A stretch of DNA of 12,334 bases from CAYLNK01 sp964384675. GTDB lineage: Bacteria > Acidobacteriota > Thermoanaerobaculia > UBA5066. The stretch's first letter is position 1. Each line of letters begins with the position of its first letter. This document shows positions 7,215-12,334 of this stretch, one piece after another. The notes under the pieces were generated by a model. It made no database searches. It was not told the DNA's origin and saw only the letters and a list, made by a program, of their open reading frames with translations. The DNA lies in the NCBI GenBank assembly GCA_964384675.1, contig CAYLNK010000198.1, positions 1 to 12,334 of the forward strand, written 5' to 3'. The position numbers were made by a program, and so were the translations under genes.

Positions 7215-7382
7215 GTGACCAGCAACAGCGAGATCGATAGCGCCTGCTCGGTCCTCGACGCCGATGGCGGCGTTGCGCCGACTGTGCGTAGAGCCAGCTA
7301 CAGCCTGCGTCGGCGCGCCTTGCTCTCGCCGCCGATGACCGTCGCATCCACCATCGCTTCCGCTGTTGCAGGCCACCGATGA
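7215..7382 (+). other. 55-codon open frame between two genes, coding status doubtful
   Basis: A GTG directly after the TAG of the previous gene opens a 55-codon frame whose TGA overlaps the ATG of the next gene in an ATGA junction. It is also in phase with the upstream 454-residue gene, so reading through the TAG would append it to that protein. The predicted peptide, which begins VTSNSEIDSACSVLDADG, is Ser/Ala/Arg-rich and unlike anything I know. Third-position GC is visibly lower (about three quarters) than in neighbouring genes, and an open run of this length is not rare by chance in such GC-rich DNA. It may simply be spacer. Confidence 0.2.
7275..7316. repeat. Inverted repeat / hairpin in the 7215-7378 spacer
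   Basis: GCGCCGAC (7275-7282) and GTCGGCGC (7309-7316) are perfect 8-base arms. A smaller inner pair, GTAG (7288-7291) with CTAC (7298-7301), sits between them. No U-run follows on either strand, so it is not a standard intrinsic terminator. It could be an RNA stability or attenuation element between the two operon genes, or a remnant of a mobile end. Confidence 0.45.
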
Positions 7383-7963
7383 AGCACTCGATCTTCGCGA
7401 TCGAGCTCTGCCTGCGGCTCGAGGCCGGCAGCCCGCTGCGCGCCGAGCTCCATCAGCTGATCACCACGCACCCGGCTCACTCCAGCCCGGGCCGCAAGTG
7501 GCAGCTCCTCCGCCGGGTGACGGAGCTCCTCGTCGAGAACGAGCACCTGTTCGAGCTGGGCTGCTGGGACTTCTTCGACAGCGACGCCAAGGCCCTGGCC
7601 GACTACGACATGTGGTCGAACGGCATGATCACCGAGGAGGGGGCGCGCACCGAGCCGTCGTGGGGCCTGGACGGGGACGAGCCGCGCCTCATGACGTTCA
7701 CGCTCGCGCTCCTCCTGGCCGCGGGGACGCAATGCGAACGGGACCTCGCCGCGCTCTGCGAGGTCCCCGAGGACCGGCTCTGGAAGAAGAAGACGTTCCT
7801 GAAGATCCTCCGCGGTCTCGGCGTCGTGAACTTCGCGGCTGTGAAGTCCGACGTTCTGTACCTCATCCCCGGCGACGAGAGCTGGGGGCTCACCCCGGCC
7901 GACCTCAGGGAGCCGAAGTTCGACTACCTGCGCCCGATCGAGGGCGGCGGGAAGCGCTGGTAG
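7379..7963 (+). CDS. Unrecognised 194-residue protein with a winged-helix-like C-terminal part
   Basis: I cannot assign this protein to a family. It has no signal peptide or membrane segment and should be cytoplasmic. Residues 1-80 are mostly helical and charged (LLRRVTELLVENEHLFELG). They are followed by an acidic, Trp-containing linker (MWSNGMITEEG). Around residues 115-165, a helix, a turn, a longer basic helix with KKKTFLKIL, and a two-strand hairpin (VVNFAAVKSDVLYLIPG) resemble a winged-helix fold, so nucleic-acid or partner binding is possible. ATG at 7379 is weakly supported by an upstream CAGG. It lies on the same strand as the Tat-like protein, 164 bases behind its stop, and may belong to that operon. 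It ends convergently, ten bases from the next gene. Codon use is typical of the window, which supports real coding. Confidence 0.7.
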   Translation: MKHSIFAIELCLRLEAGSPLRAELHQLITTHPAHSSPGRKWQLLRRVTELLVENEHLFELGCWDFFDSDAKALADYDMWSNGMITEEGARTEPSWGLDGDEPRLMTFTLALLLAAGTQCERDLAALCEVPEDRLWKKKTFLKILRGLGVVNFAAVKSDVLYLIPGDESWGLTPADLREPKFDYLRPIEGGGKRW

Positions 7964-7973
7964 CGCGGGTCCC

Positions 7974-8675
7974 TCAGAACCACGCCTCCCAGACGCCGCG
8001 GTCCACCTCCACCGCGTGGGCGGTGATCGAGATCCGGTCGGCGTCCCCGCGGAACGGGCGGATCTGGTGCAGCCGGCGGCTGTCGAAGAGAAGCGCGTCG
8101 CCCGCCTCCGAGCGTACCGTGACGTACCCGTGCTCGTCCGGCTCGACCTCCGAGTCGGGGCGTCCGTCGTAGAGAGCCTCCCAGAGCCGTAGCCCGCCCC
8201 CGTGGACGGCGGGGCGGAGCATCCAGACGAGCGACGCCGCGCGATGCCCGGCCGCCTTCTGGTGGTCGGTGAGCCCCTCGAGGTCGAAGTGAACGACGCC
8301 TCCTTCCCGCGCCACCTTCCCAGCCGCGGGGAAGACGTGCACGCCCGGGCCGCAGAAGCCGGGGCGCCGGCGCACCGAGCCGCCGAGCAGACGGCCGAGG
8401 AGGTCGAGCGTGCGCGCCTGCATCCCCGGCAGCGTCGCCTCCACCAGCGCGTCCGAGGCCCGGGCGCCGGCGAAATAGTCTCGCGAGCGGCCCGTCTCCA
8501 GGTGGGTGTAGAACGCCCGGCCCAGCGCGAACTGCTCGCCGCCGAAGTCGGCGGTCCAGAGGTCCCGTGCCGCGAGCACCCGATCCGCGATCGCGCCGGC
8601 CTCCTCCCGGGTCGCGGCGCCGCGGTGGCGGAGGAACGGGGCGTCGAAGGGTCCCCTGGCTGGACGGCGTGGCAT
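7974..8675 (-). CDS. 2-oxoglutarate/Fe(II)-dependent oxygenase-like protein (HxD...H)
   Basis: This 233-residue protein shows a typical Fe(II)/2-oxoglutarate site. His129-Phe-Asp131 (VVHFDLEG) and His203 (SRRLHQIRPF) are the predicted iron ligands. Arg214 (ADRISITAHA), eleven residues after His203, is the likely 2-oxoglutarate anchor. Core strands around residues 145-165 and 183-200 (GYVTVRSEAGDALLFD) fit the jelly-roll. It is not closely similar to the two paralogues at 735-1583 and 4987-5853, so it is a separate family member. The protein begins with a short basic segment (MPRRPARG) and has no signal peptide. It is transcribed alone, divergently from the membrane protein, with a -10-like GATAGT on the minus strand 17 bases before the ATG. 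The substrate cannot be inferred. Confidence 0.82.
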   Translation of the reverse strand: MPRRPARGPFDAPFLRHRGAATREEAGAIADRVLAARDLWTADFGGEQFALGRAFYTHLETGRSRDYFAGARASDALVEATLPGMQARTLDLLGRLLGGSVRRRPGFCGPGVHVFPAAGKVAREGGVVHFDLEGLTDHQKAAGHRAASLVWMLRPAVHGGGLRLWEALYDGRPDSEVEPDEHGYVTVRSEAGDALLFDSRRLHQIRPFRGDADRISITAHAVEVDRGVWEAWF

Positions 8676-8691
8676 GGTCGCGATGCGGGAG

Positions 8692-8699
8692 ACTATCGT
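8692..8699. promoter_or_regulatory. Overlapping divergent -10 boxes
   Basis: The 56-base divergent gap holds TATCGT (plus strand, 8694-8699) and GATAGT (minus strand, from 8697 to 8692). These overlap in opposite directions, and each matches TATAAT at four of six positions. The plus transcript would have about 26 leader bases containing GGAAGCGG before the ATG at 8732. The minus transcript would have about ten. Neither shows a strong -35 element. Confidence 0.35.
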
Positions 8700-8731
8700 C
8701 TGACGCGCGTTTCGACGGGAGACGGAAGCGG

Positions 8732-9187
8732 ATGACGAGGAAGACGCTCGGGCTCTTCACCTTCAGGGCGGGCACCGTGGGGCTCGTGGCGTTCGCCTTC
8801 CTGCGCACGGTGGCGGCGCTCTCCGACTTCGGGGCGGTCCTGTCGCGCGACGCCGATCGCGAGGTGTGGCGGATGGTGGTGGCGCACCGGTTCGAGGTGC
8901 GGGGCCGCTCGGCGACCCTCGCCGACATGCTCCACGCCTACGGGCTCTTCCTGATGATCGCCGCCTGGTGGCAGGCGCTCGCGAACCTGGTGTTCCTCTG
9001 GTTCGGACGCGGCACGCCCCGCGTCCTGGCCGCGGCCGCGACGCTCGACGCGCTCACCCTGGTCGCGCTGGCCGCCGCGGCGTACCGGGTCTTCGGCTAC
9101 TCGCCGACGCTCCTCGGCTTCGGCTTCTTCGCGGCGCTGTTCACGGCCTCGGCGGTCGCCCTCCGGCTCGACCGGCCGTACGCCTGA
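8732..9187 (+). CDS. Small four-helix membrane protein of unknown function
   Basis: This is a 151-residue integral membrane protein with four hydrophobic segments, at about residues 10-30, 70-95, 98-118 and 121-143. Between helices 1 and 2 lies a polar loop of roughly 35 residues (RDADREVWRMVVAHRFEVRGRSA). The C-terminus RLDRPYA is short and basic. A weak GGAAG precedes ATG 8732; an upstream in-frame extension to 8567 would run into the divergent oxygenase gene and is rejected. It does not match a family I can name, and its small size could fit an accessory subunit or a DoxX-like protein, but key motifs are missing. The next gene on the same strand has its own promoter and operator-like dyad, so co-transcription is uncertain. 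Confidence 0.7.
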   Translation: MTRKTLGLFTFRAGTVGLVAFAFLRTVAALSDFGAVLSRDADREVWRMVVAHRFEVRGRSATLADMLHAYGLFLMIAAWWQALANLVFLWFGRGTPRVLAAAATLDALTLVALAAAAYRVFGYSPTLLGFGFFAALFTASAVALRLDRPYA

Positions 9188-9205
9188 CCGCCCTTCGCGC
9201 TCTTT

Positions 9206-9225
9206 TTTCCCGGGGACCCTGGAAA
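9206..9225. promoter_or_regulatory. 20-base imperfect dyad upstream of the cupin gene, candidate operator
   Basis: The arms TTTCC-C-GGG and CCC-T-GGAAA pair at eight of nine positions around a central GA. The dyad lies 16 bases upstream of the candidate -10 TACATT (9242-9247) and covers the place where a -35 hexamer would lie. This suits a repressor or activator site. A T6 run (9203-9208) begins three bases before the dyad and overlaps its first bases rather than following it, so an intrinsic terminator is unlikely. Confidence 0.4.
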
Positions 9226-9241
9226 TCGACTCGCCCGCGCC

Positions 9242-9247
9242 TACATT
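9242..9247 (+). promoter_or_regulatory. Candidate -10 box of the cupin gene
   Basis: TACATT matches TATAAT at four of six positions. With a 17-base spacer, the -35 position (9219-9224) reads CTGGAA, a poor match. The leader of about 28 bases ends with a very strong ribosome site. Confidence 0.4.
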
Positions 9248-9270
9248 GTTCATCTGTCGCAATCCAGCGA

Positions 9271-9277
9271 AAGGAGG
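9271..9277 (+). promoter_or_regulatory. Strong ribosome-binding site of the cupin gene
   Basis: AAGGAGG is a full anti-Shine-Dalgarno match, five bases before ATG 9283. It is the strongest such site in the window, where most other genes have weak or no Shine-Dalgarno sequences. This suggests high expression of the secreted cupin. Confidence 0.75.
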
Positions 9278-9282
9278 ACTCG

Positions 9283-9774
9283 ATGACGCGATCGAGGTTC
9301 GTCACTGTCGGAGCTCTCGGAGCCGTGCTCGCTCTCGCTCTCGCGGGAGGGGCTCTCGGGGCGGAGAAGGCCAAGTCCGCGCCAAAGGCCGGGGGTGGCA
9401 AGGCCGTCCTCTGGGCGGCCGACGAGCTGAAGTGGATCGACCCGGCCGGCGCGCCGCCCGGCGTGAAGATGGCCGTCCTCTGGGGCGACCCGGCCAAGGG
9501 CGCGCACGGGGCGATGCACAAGTTCCCCGGGGGATTCTCGGCGCCGCTCCATCACCACACCGCGGGACACCACGTGGTGGTGGTCTCGGGCACGCTCCTC
9601 CTGACGCCGGAGGGCGAGGCGGAGAAGAAGCTGGGTCCCGGCTCGTACTTCATGCTCACCGGGAAGAAGAAGCACGTGACGAAGTGCGACGCCGGCGCCG
9701 ACTGCGTGCTCATGGTCGACTGCGGCGGGGCGTGGGACGTCGTGCTCGCGGACGCCAAGAGCGAAGCCAAGTAG
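9283..9774 (+). CDS. Secreted cupin-domain protein (DUF4437-like)
   Basis: This is a 163-residue secreted protein. Residues 1-27 form a Sec signal peptide (basic start, Leu/Ala core, ALGA before Glu28), then a Lys/Ala/Gly linker leads to one cupin domain. Motif 1 is APLHHHTAGHHVVVVSG: His90 and His92 are metal ligands, and His96 stands where the usual cupin Glu sits. Motif 2 holds Pro119-Gly120 and His131, giving a possible all-His site. LWGDPAKG and KFPGGFSAPLH are typical of DUF4437-like cupins. Three cysteines (135, 141, 147) follow motif 2, of which two could form a disulfide after export. The start is fixed by the AAGGAGG site. The enzymatic role, if any, is unknown; related single-domain cupins may bind metal or break down small oxygenated compounds. 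Confidence 0.85.
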   Translation: MTRSRFVTVGALGAVLALALAGGALGAEKAKSAPKAGGGKAVLWAADELKWIDPAGAPPGVKMAVLWGDPAKGAHGAMHKFPGGFSAPLHHHTAGHHVVVVSGTLLLTPEGEAEKKLGPGSYFMLTGKKKHVTKCDAGADCVLMVDCGGAWDVVLADAKSEAK

Positions 9775-9794
9775 GACGAAGCCAGGCAGCAGCC

Positions 9795-9826
9795 CCCGCG
9801 CGACGCCGGCCGCCGGATCGCGCGGG
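9795..9826. repeat. Perfect 9-base inverted repeat before the thioesterase promoter
   Basis: CCCGCGCGA (9795-9803) and TCGCGCGGG (9818-9826) are perfect arms around a 14-base GC-only loop plus one A. The right arm ends one base before the TATCCT -10 box. No T-run follows. It may act as an operator, or as a 3'-end stabilising hairpin for the cupin message. Confidence 0.5.
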
Positions 9827-9827
9827 C

Positions 9828-9833
9828 TATCCT
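9828..9833 (+). promoter_or_regulatory. Candidate -10 box of the thioesterase gene
   Basis: TATCCT lies within GCTATCCTCTCCGG, nearly the same string as the promoter at 4971-4984. The predicted start of transcription, near 9840, leaves a leader of about 17 bases with no clear ribosome-binding site before ATG 9857. Confidence 0.5.
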
Positions 9834-9856
9834 CTCCGGGTGAGATCCCCGACGCG

Positions 9857-10615
9857 ATGAGCGCGCTCGACGGCCCTCCCGTCTGGCGCGAGACGTTCCG
9901 CGTCCGCGCGGGGGAGATCGGCCCCGGAGGAACCCTGCGCCTGCCGTCGCTCGGCGACTACCTGCAGGAGGCCGCCGGCAACCACGCGGTCGCGCTCGGC
10001 TACGGATCCGACGAGCTCCTCGCTCGCGGGCAGACCTGGATCCTGTCGCGCCTCCGGCTCGAGGTGCGGGCGCTGCCGGCCTGGCGCCAGGAGGTGGAGG
10101 TCGAGACGTGGCCGACCGGCGTTCGCCGGCTCTGGGCGCTGCGCGAGTTCCGGATGACCGACGCGGCGGGCGAGACCCTGGCGCTCGCGACGTCGGGCTG
10201 GCTGATCCTGAAGGTCGCGTCGAAGCGCCCGATCCGGCCGCCGGCCGAGGTCGTCGACTTCGCCACGCGAACCCCGCCCCGCGCGCTCGACGACCCGTTC
10301 GAGGAGCTGGCCGGCCCGTCCGCTGCGGCGACCGCGGGGCCGTCCTTCCGCGTCGGCCGGTACGACCTCGACCTGAACGGCCACGCGAACAACGTCTCGA
10401 TCCTGAGGTGGCTCGTGGAGTCGCTGCCCGTGGCGGCCGCCCCGCCGCTCACGCTGGAGGTCGAGTACCGGGGCGAGTGCTTCGAGGGCGACATCCTCGC
10501 GGCCCGCCTTCACGAGGAGCCGACCGGCGTGACCCGCCACGCGCTCGTCCGCGACGGTGACGGACGCGAGGTGGCCCGCGCCGTCACGACCGCGCCGCCA
10601 CCGGCTCCTCGCTGA
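9857..10615 (+). CDS. Acyl-ACP thioesterase (FatA/FatB type, double hotdog)
   Basis: This 252-residue enzyme would hydrolyse acyl-acyl-carrier-protein to free fatty acid in the cytoplasm. Two hotdog units are visible. The N-terminal one (about 10-125) contains the helix SLGDYLQEAAGNHA and the strand TWILSRLRLEV. The C-terminal one (about 160-245) carries RYDLDLNGHANNV, matching the plant and bacterial signature N-x-H-x-N-N (Asn174, His176, Asn178). EVEYRGEC follows, with Glu207-Cys208 at the usual distance of about 34 residues. The length is normal for bacterial members. Compared with the plant form, the Val in HVNN is Ala. ATG 9857 is preferred; a GTG at 9840 is out of frame. It has its own -10 box. 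An alpha/beta hydrolase starts 28 bases after the stop, perhaps in the same lipid-related pathway. Chain-length preference cannot be read. Confidence 0.88.
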   Translation: MSALDGPPVWRETFRVRAGEIGPGGTLRLPSLGDYLQEAAGNHAVALGYGSDELLARGQTWILSRLRLEVRALPAWRQEVEVETWPTGVRRLWALREFRMTDAAGETLALATSGWLILKVASKRPIRPPAEVVDFATRTPPRALDDPFEELAGPSAAATAGPSFRVGRYDLDLNGHANNVSILRWLVESLPVAAAPPLTLEVEYRGECFEGDILAARLHEEPTGVTRHALVRDGDGREVARAVTTAPPPAPR

Positions 10616-10626
10616 ACGTCCGCGCG

Positions 10627-10632
10627 CACAAT
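10627..10632 (+). promoter_or_regulatory. Candidate -10 box of the alpha/beta hydrolase gene
   Basis: CACAAT lies twelve bases before ATG 10644, flanked on both sides by GCGCGC. The predicted start of transcription, at 10639 to 10641, would yield a nearly leaderless message. The palindrome GGGCGCGCCC (10633-10642) separates the box from the ATG. Read-through from the thioesterase gene is also possible. Confidence 0.35.
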
Positions 10633-10643
10633 GGGCGCGCCCC

Positions 10644-11444
10644 ATGCCCTTCGCCGAGCGCCAGACCCATCGCCTTCACTTCGAGATCCAGGGGCCGGAG
10701 GGGGCGCCGCCCCTTCTCCTGATCATGGGGATGGGGTTTCCAGCCCGCGCCTGGCACGCGTTGCCGGATCGCCTCGCGGAGTCGTTCCGGGTGCTGACGT
10801 TCGACAACCGTGGCACCGGCAGCTCCACGCCGGGGCGCGGTCTCTTCCGGATCCGCGACATGGCCGAGGACGCGGTCGCGGTGCTGGACGCGGCCGGACT
10901 GGCCCGCGCCCACGTCTTCGGGGTCTCGATGGGCGGGATGATCGCGCTCGAGCTGGTCCTGAACGCGCCGGAGCGCGTCCGCTCCCTGGCGCTCGGCGCC
11001 ACGTTCGCGGGGCACCTGCGGGCCGTGAAACCGCCGCTCGGCACGCTTCGCGACCTCCTCGTGGCCCGCACCGTGCCGCGCTCCCGGGCCGTCCCGATCT
11101 TCGCCCGTTTCCTCGTCTCTAAGGAGTACCTCGCCCGGGAGCCCGGAGCGTTCGAGCGGTGGCTCGCCCGGTGCGGGCCGCCCTCGACGGGGGTCCTGAT
11201 GCGGCAGCTCGCCGCGGTCGTACGCCATGCCACCGAGAGCCGCCTCCCGCGGATCGACGCGCCGACGCTGGTGATCACCGGCGACCGCGACCGGCTGGTG
11301 CCGGTCGAGAATTCACGTCGGCTCGCGCGGGCGATCCGGGGCGCTCGCCTGGTCGAGCTGGCCGGGGCCGGCCACTGCTTCCCGCTGGAGCGTCCGGCGG
11401 AGACCGTGAAGGCCCTGTCCGACCACTTCCTTCCGTCGTGGTGA
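10644..11444 (+). CDS. Alpha/beta-hydrolase fold protein
   Basis: This 266-residue alpha/beta hydrolase should be cytoplasmic. The catalytic triad can be read as Ser95 in the nucleophile elbow GVSMGG, Asp216 in TGDRDRLVP and His244 in GAGHCFPLERP. The oxyanion-loop region LIMGMGFPARAW (residues 26-37) and the motif DNRGTGSS (54-61) are typical of the esterase, lactonase and 3-oxoadipate-enol-lactonase-like group. The cap region (about 125-195) is helical. ATG 10644 has no Shine-Dalgarno but follows a -10-like box closely. It lies 28 bases behind the acyl-ACP thioesterase, and a lipid or acyl-ester substrate is a fair guess. Substrate class is not determined by these motifs. It ends convergently, seven bases from the next gene. 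Confidence 0.88.
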   Translation: MPFAERQTHRLHFEIQGPEGAPPLLLIMGMGFPARAWHALPDRLAESFRVLTFDNRGTGSSTPGRGLFRIRDMAEDAVAVLDAAGLARAHVFGVSMGGMIALELVLNAPERVRSLALGATFAGHLRAVKPPLGTLRDLLVARTVPRSRAVPIFARFLVSKEYLAREPGAFERWLARCGPPSTGVLMRQLAAVVRHATESRLPRIDAPTLVITGDRDRLVPVENSRRLARAIRGARLVELAGAGHCFPLERPAETVKALSDHFLPSW

Positions 11445-11451
11445 CGGTCGG

Positions 11452-12303
11452 TCAGGCCAGCTCGTCGAGGCCGAGGACCCGATCGTCGGGACGGAACCAG
11501 CGCCGGTCCCCGTACGTCGCCACCATCGTGTCGTACAGGTCGGTCGGCAGCCACTCCAGCGAGGGGATCTCCTGGTGGGACCAGTCGGACCGGTAGAAGC
11601 GGCCGCACGGGTTCCCCCGGGTGACGCACTGGATCAGGGTGGTGAGATGGGGCGAGGCGGCGAGCGTCCGGAGGCCGTCGTCGGTGACGCGGCTCCCGCT
11701 GAGGTCGAGGGAGAGGAGCCCGCGCAGTCGAGGCGACGCGGCGAGGGTCGAGACGTGGGAGTCGTCCAGCCCGCCGTCCGGGAACGCCAGGGAGACGAGC
11801 CGTTCGAGGTGAGGCGAGGCGGCAATCCCGGCGATCCGAGGCGCCGCACCCGTCAGCCGGACGCCGCGCACGGGCGCCGCCCGGTAGAGCGCCTCGGCGC
11901 GTACGAGGAAGAGCCCCGCGTCGAGCGTGATCTCCTCGACGAAGCCCCGCACGAAGCGGACGTCGGCCGCGCCGAGCCGGCGCAGCTCGTCCCACCACTC
12001 CGGGTGCCGCCGCAGGAGGTGGCGTGAGAGCTCCGAGTCGTCCACCGGGAACCCCAGCGCCCGCCGCCGGGCGCTCGTCTCGAGCTGGTCGAGGACGAAC
12101 GCGCCGCGCGGATCGCGGCGCTCCGTCGCGAGCCGGGCGAACGTACGGCGCGGGGCCTCGGCGCGCGGATCCGCCAGGATCCCGTCCAGCGCCGCTCGCT
12201 CCTCGGCCGCTTCCGGAAGTCCCGCCATGGCCGACGCGGTCGACATGACCAGCCCGGCCAGCGCCAACACGCTGCGCAGCGACACGATCGAGGAGGCTTT
12301 CAT
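11452..12303 (-). CDS. Repeat-companion (TIGR02996-like) leucine-rich-repeat protein with a signal peptide
   Basis: This is a 283-residue protein. Residues about 34-76 (ERAALDGILADPRAEAPRRTF...RRDPRGAFVLDQLE) follow the repeat-companion pattern seen in planctomycete and myxobacterial LRR proteins, although the usual YADWLEE core has become FARLATE. From about residue 145 there are two or three ribonuclease-inhibitor-like LRRs (LLSLDLSGSRVTDDGLRTLAASPHL). The last 50 residues are polar and Trp/Asp-rich. With ATG 12303, the first 27 residues make a good Sec signal peptide ending in SAMA, and GAGGA lies ten bases upstream. ATG 12228 would instead give a cytoplasmic protein of 258 residues, as is usual for the family, but it has no ribosome site. 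The role is unknown; LRRs usually bind proteins. Confidence 0.8.
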   Translation of the reverse strand: MKASSIVSLRSVLALAGLVMSTASAMAGLPEAAEERAALDGILADPRAEAPRRTFARLATERRDPRGAFVLDQLETSARRRALGFPVDDSELSRHLLRRHPEWWDELRRLGAADVRFVRGFVEEITLDAGLFLVRAEALYRAAPVRGVRLTGAAPRIAGIAASPHLERLVSLAFPDGGLDDSHVSTLAASPRLRGLLSLDLSGSRVTDDGLRTLAASPHLTTLIQCVTRGNPCGRFYRSDWSHQEIPSLEWLPTDLYDTMVATYGDRRWFRPDDRVLGLDELA

Positions 12304-12334
12304 GAGCGGGCATTCCTCGGCAGCAGGATCGTCT

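Noticed and set aside
7275..7316. Integron attC site or insertion-sequence end
   Set aside because: The hairpin lacks the GTTRRRY/RYYYAAC core sites, and no transposase or integrase fragment could be read on either strand.
5835..7376. A 513-codon minus-strand open frame
   Set aside because: It is antisense to the coupled exported protein, which has a ribosome site, a plausible signal and normal codon use. The antisense product is low-complexity.
9203..9208. T6 run as an intrinsic terminator of the membrane-protein gene
   Set aside because: No GC-rich stem immediately precedes it; the only dyad nearby begins within the run and extends downstream of it.
10676..12313. A 545-codon open frame on the minus strand
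   Set aside because: It runs antisense to the alpha/beta hydrolase and out of frame through the LRR gene. Its Arg/Pro/Ala-rich translation has no motif, as expected for shadows in very GC-rich DNA.
1..12334. tRNA, rRNA, CRISPR or prophage features
   Set aside because: No cloverleaf-like gaps, regularly spaced repeats or phage genes were seen; nearly all the sequence is accounted for by protein genes.

Overview
This 12.3 kb window comes from a very GC-rich bacterial genome. Third codon positions are almost all G or C, and spacers are few and short: the longest clearly non-coding stretch is about 165 bases. Genes often overlap by four bases (GTGA or CTGA junctions), and several promoters sit so close to the ATG that the transcripts are probably leaderless. 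The gene content includes a repeat-companion/leucine-rich-repeat protein, a double DUF350 membrane protein with an ATP-grasp partner, and a bacterial FatA/FatB-type thioesterase. Together with recurrent GCTATCCT-like -10 boxes, this would fit an environmental Acidobacteriota, Myxococcota or similar soil lineage. That placement is a guess from style, not from a marker gene. No tRNA, rRNA, CRISPR array or intact mobile element is visible.

Bases 1-2776 (+) hold an overlapping three-gene operon: the catalytic part of a Rieske non-heme iron oxygenase (cut by the window edge), a predicted HxD...H iron dioxygenase (paralogue A), and a monomeric-sarcosine-oxidase-like flavoenzyme that keeps the MSOX key residues. 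The combination suggests oxidative N-demethylation or tailoring of an N-methylated amino-acid-like substrate. Bases 2781-4942 (-) hold a two-gene operon, a double-DUF350 membrane protein followed by a glutathionylspermidine-synthase-like ATP-grasp ligase. This pairing resembles yjfL/yjfC of E. coli.

Bases 4987-7963 (+) start divergently, 44 bases from the DUF350 gene. They encode a second copy of the HxD...H dioxygenase (paralogue B), overlapped by a 454-residue unrecognised protein with a twin-arginine-like N-terminus, a C-terminal hydrophobic segment and a Gly-Gly tail. A short odd spacer follows, with a hairpin and a 55-codon open frame, and then an unrecognised 194-residue protein. Bases 7974-8675 (-) are a third double-stranded-beta-helix oxygenase. 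Bases 8732-9774 (+) are a four-helix membrane protein and a secreted DUF4437-like cupin. Bases 9857-11444 (+) are an acyl-ACP thioesterase and an alpha/beta hydrolase, each with its own candidate promoter. Bases 11452-12303 (-) are a signal-peptide-bearing repeat-companion/LRR protein.

The most interesting part is 735-7214. Two paralogous, apparently undescribed iron dioxygenases flank an ATP-grasp/DUF350 pair. One of them is translationally coupled to an exported Gly-Gly-tailed protein that could be a modification or ligation substrate. That functional link is a hypothesis.
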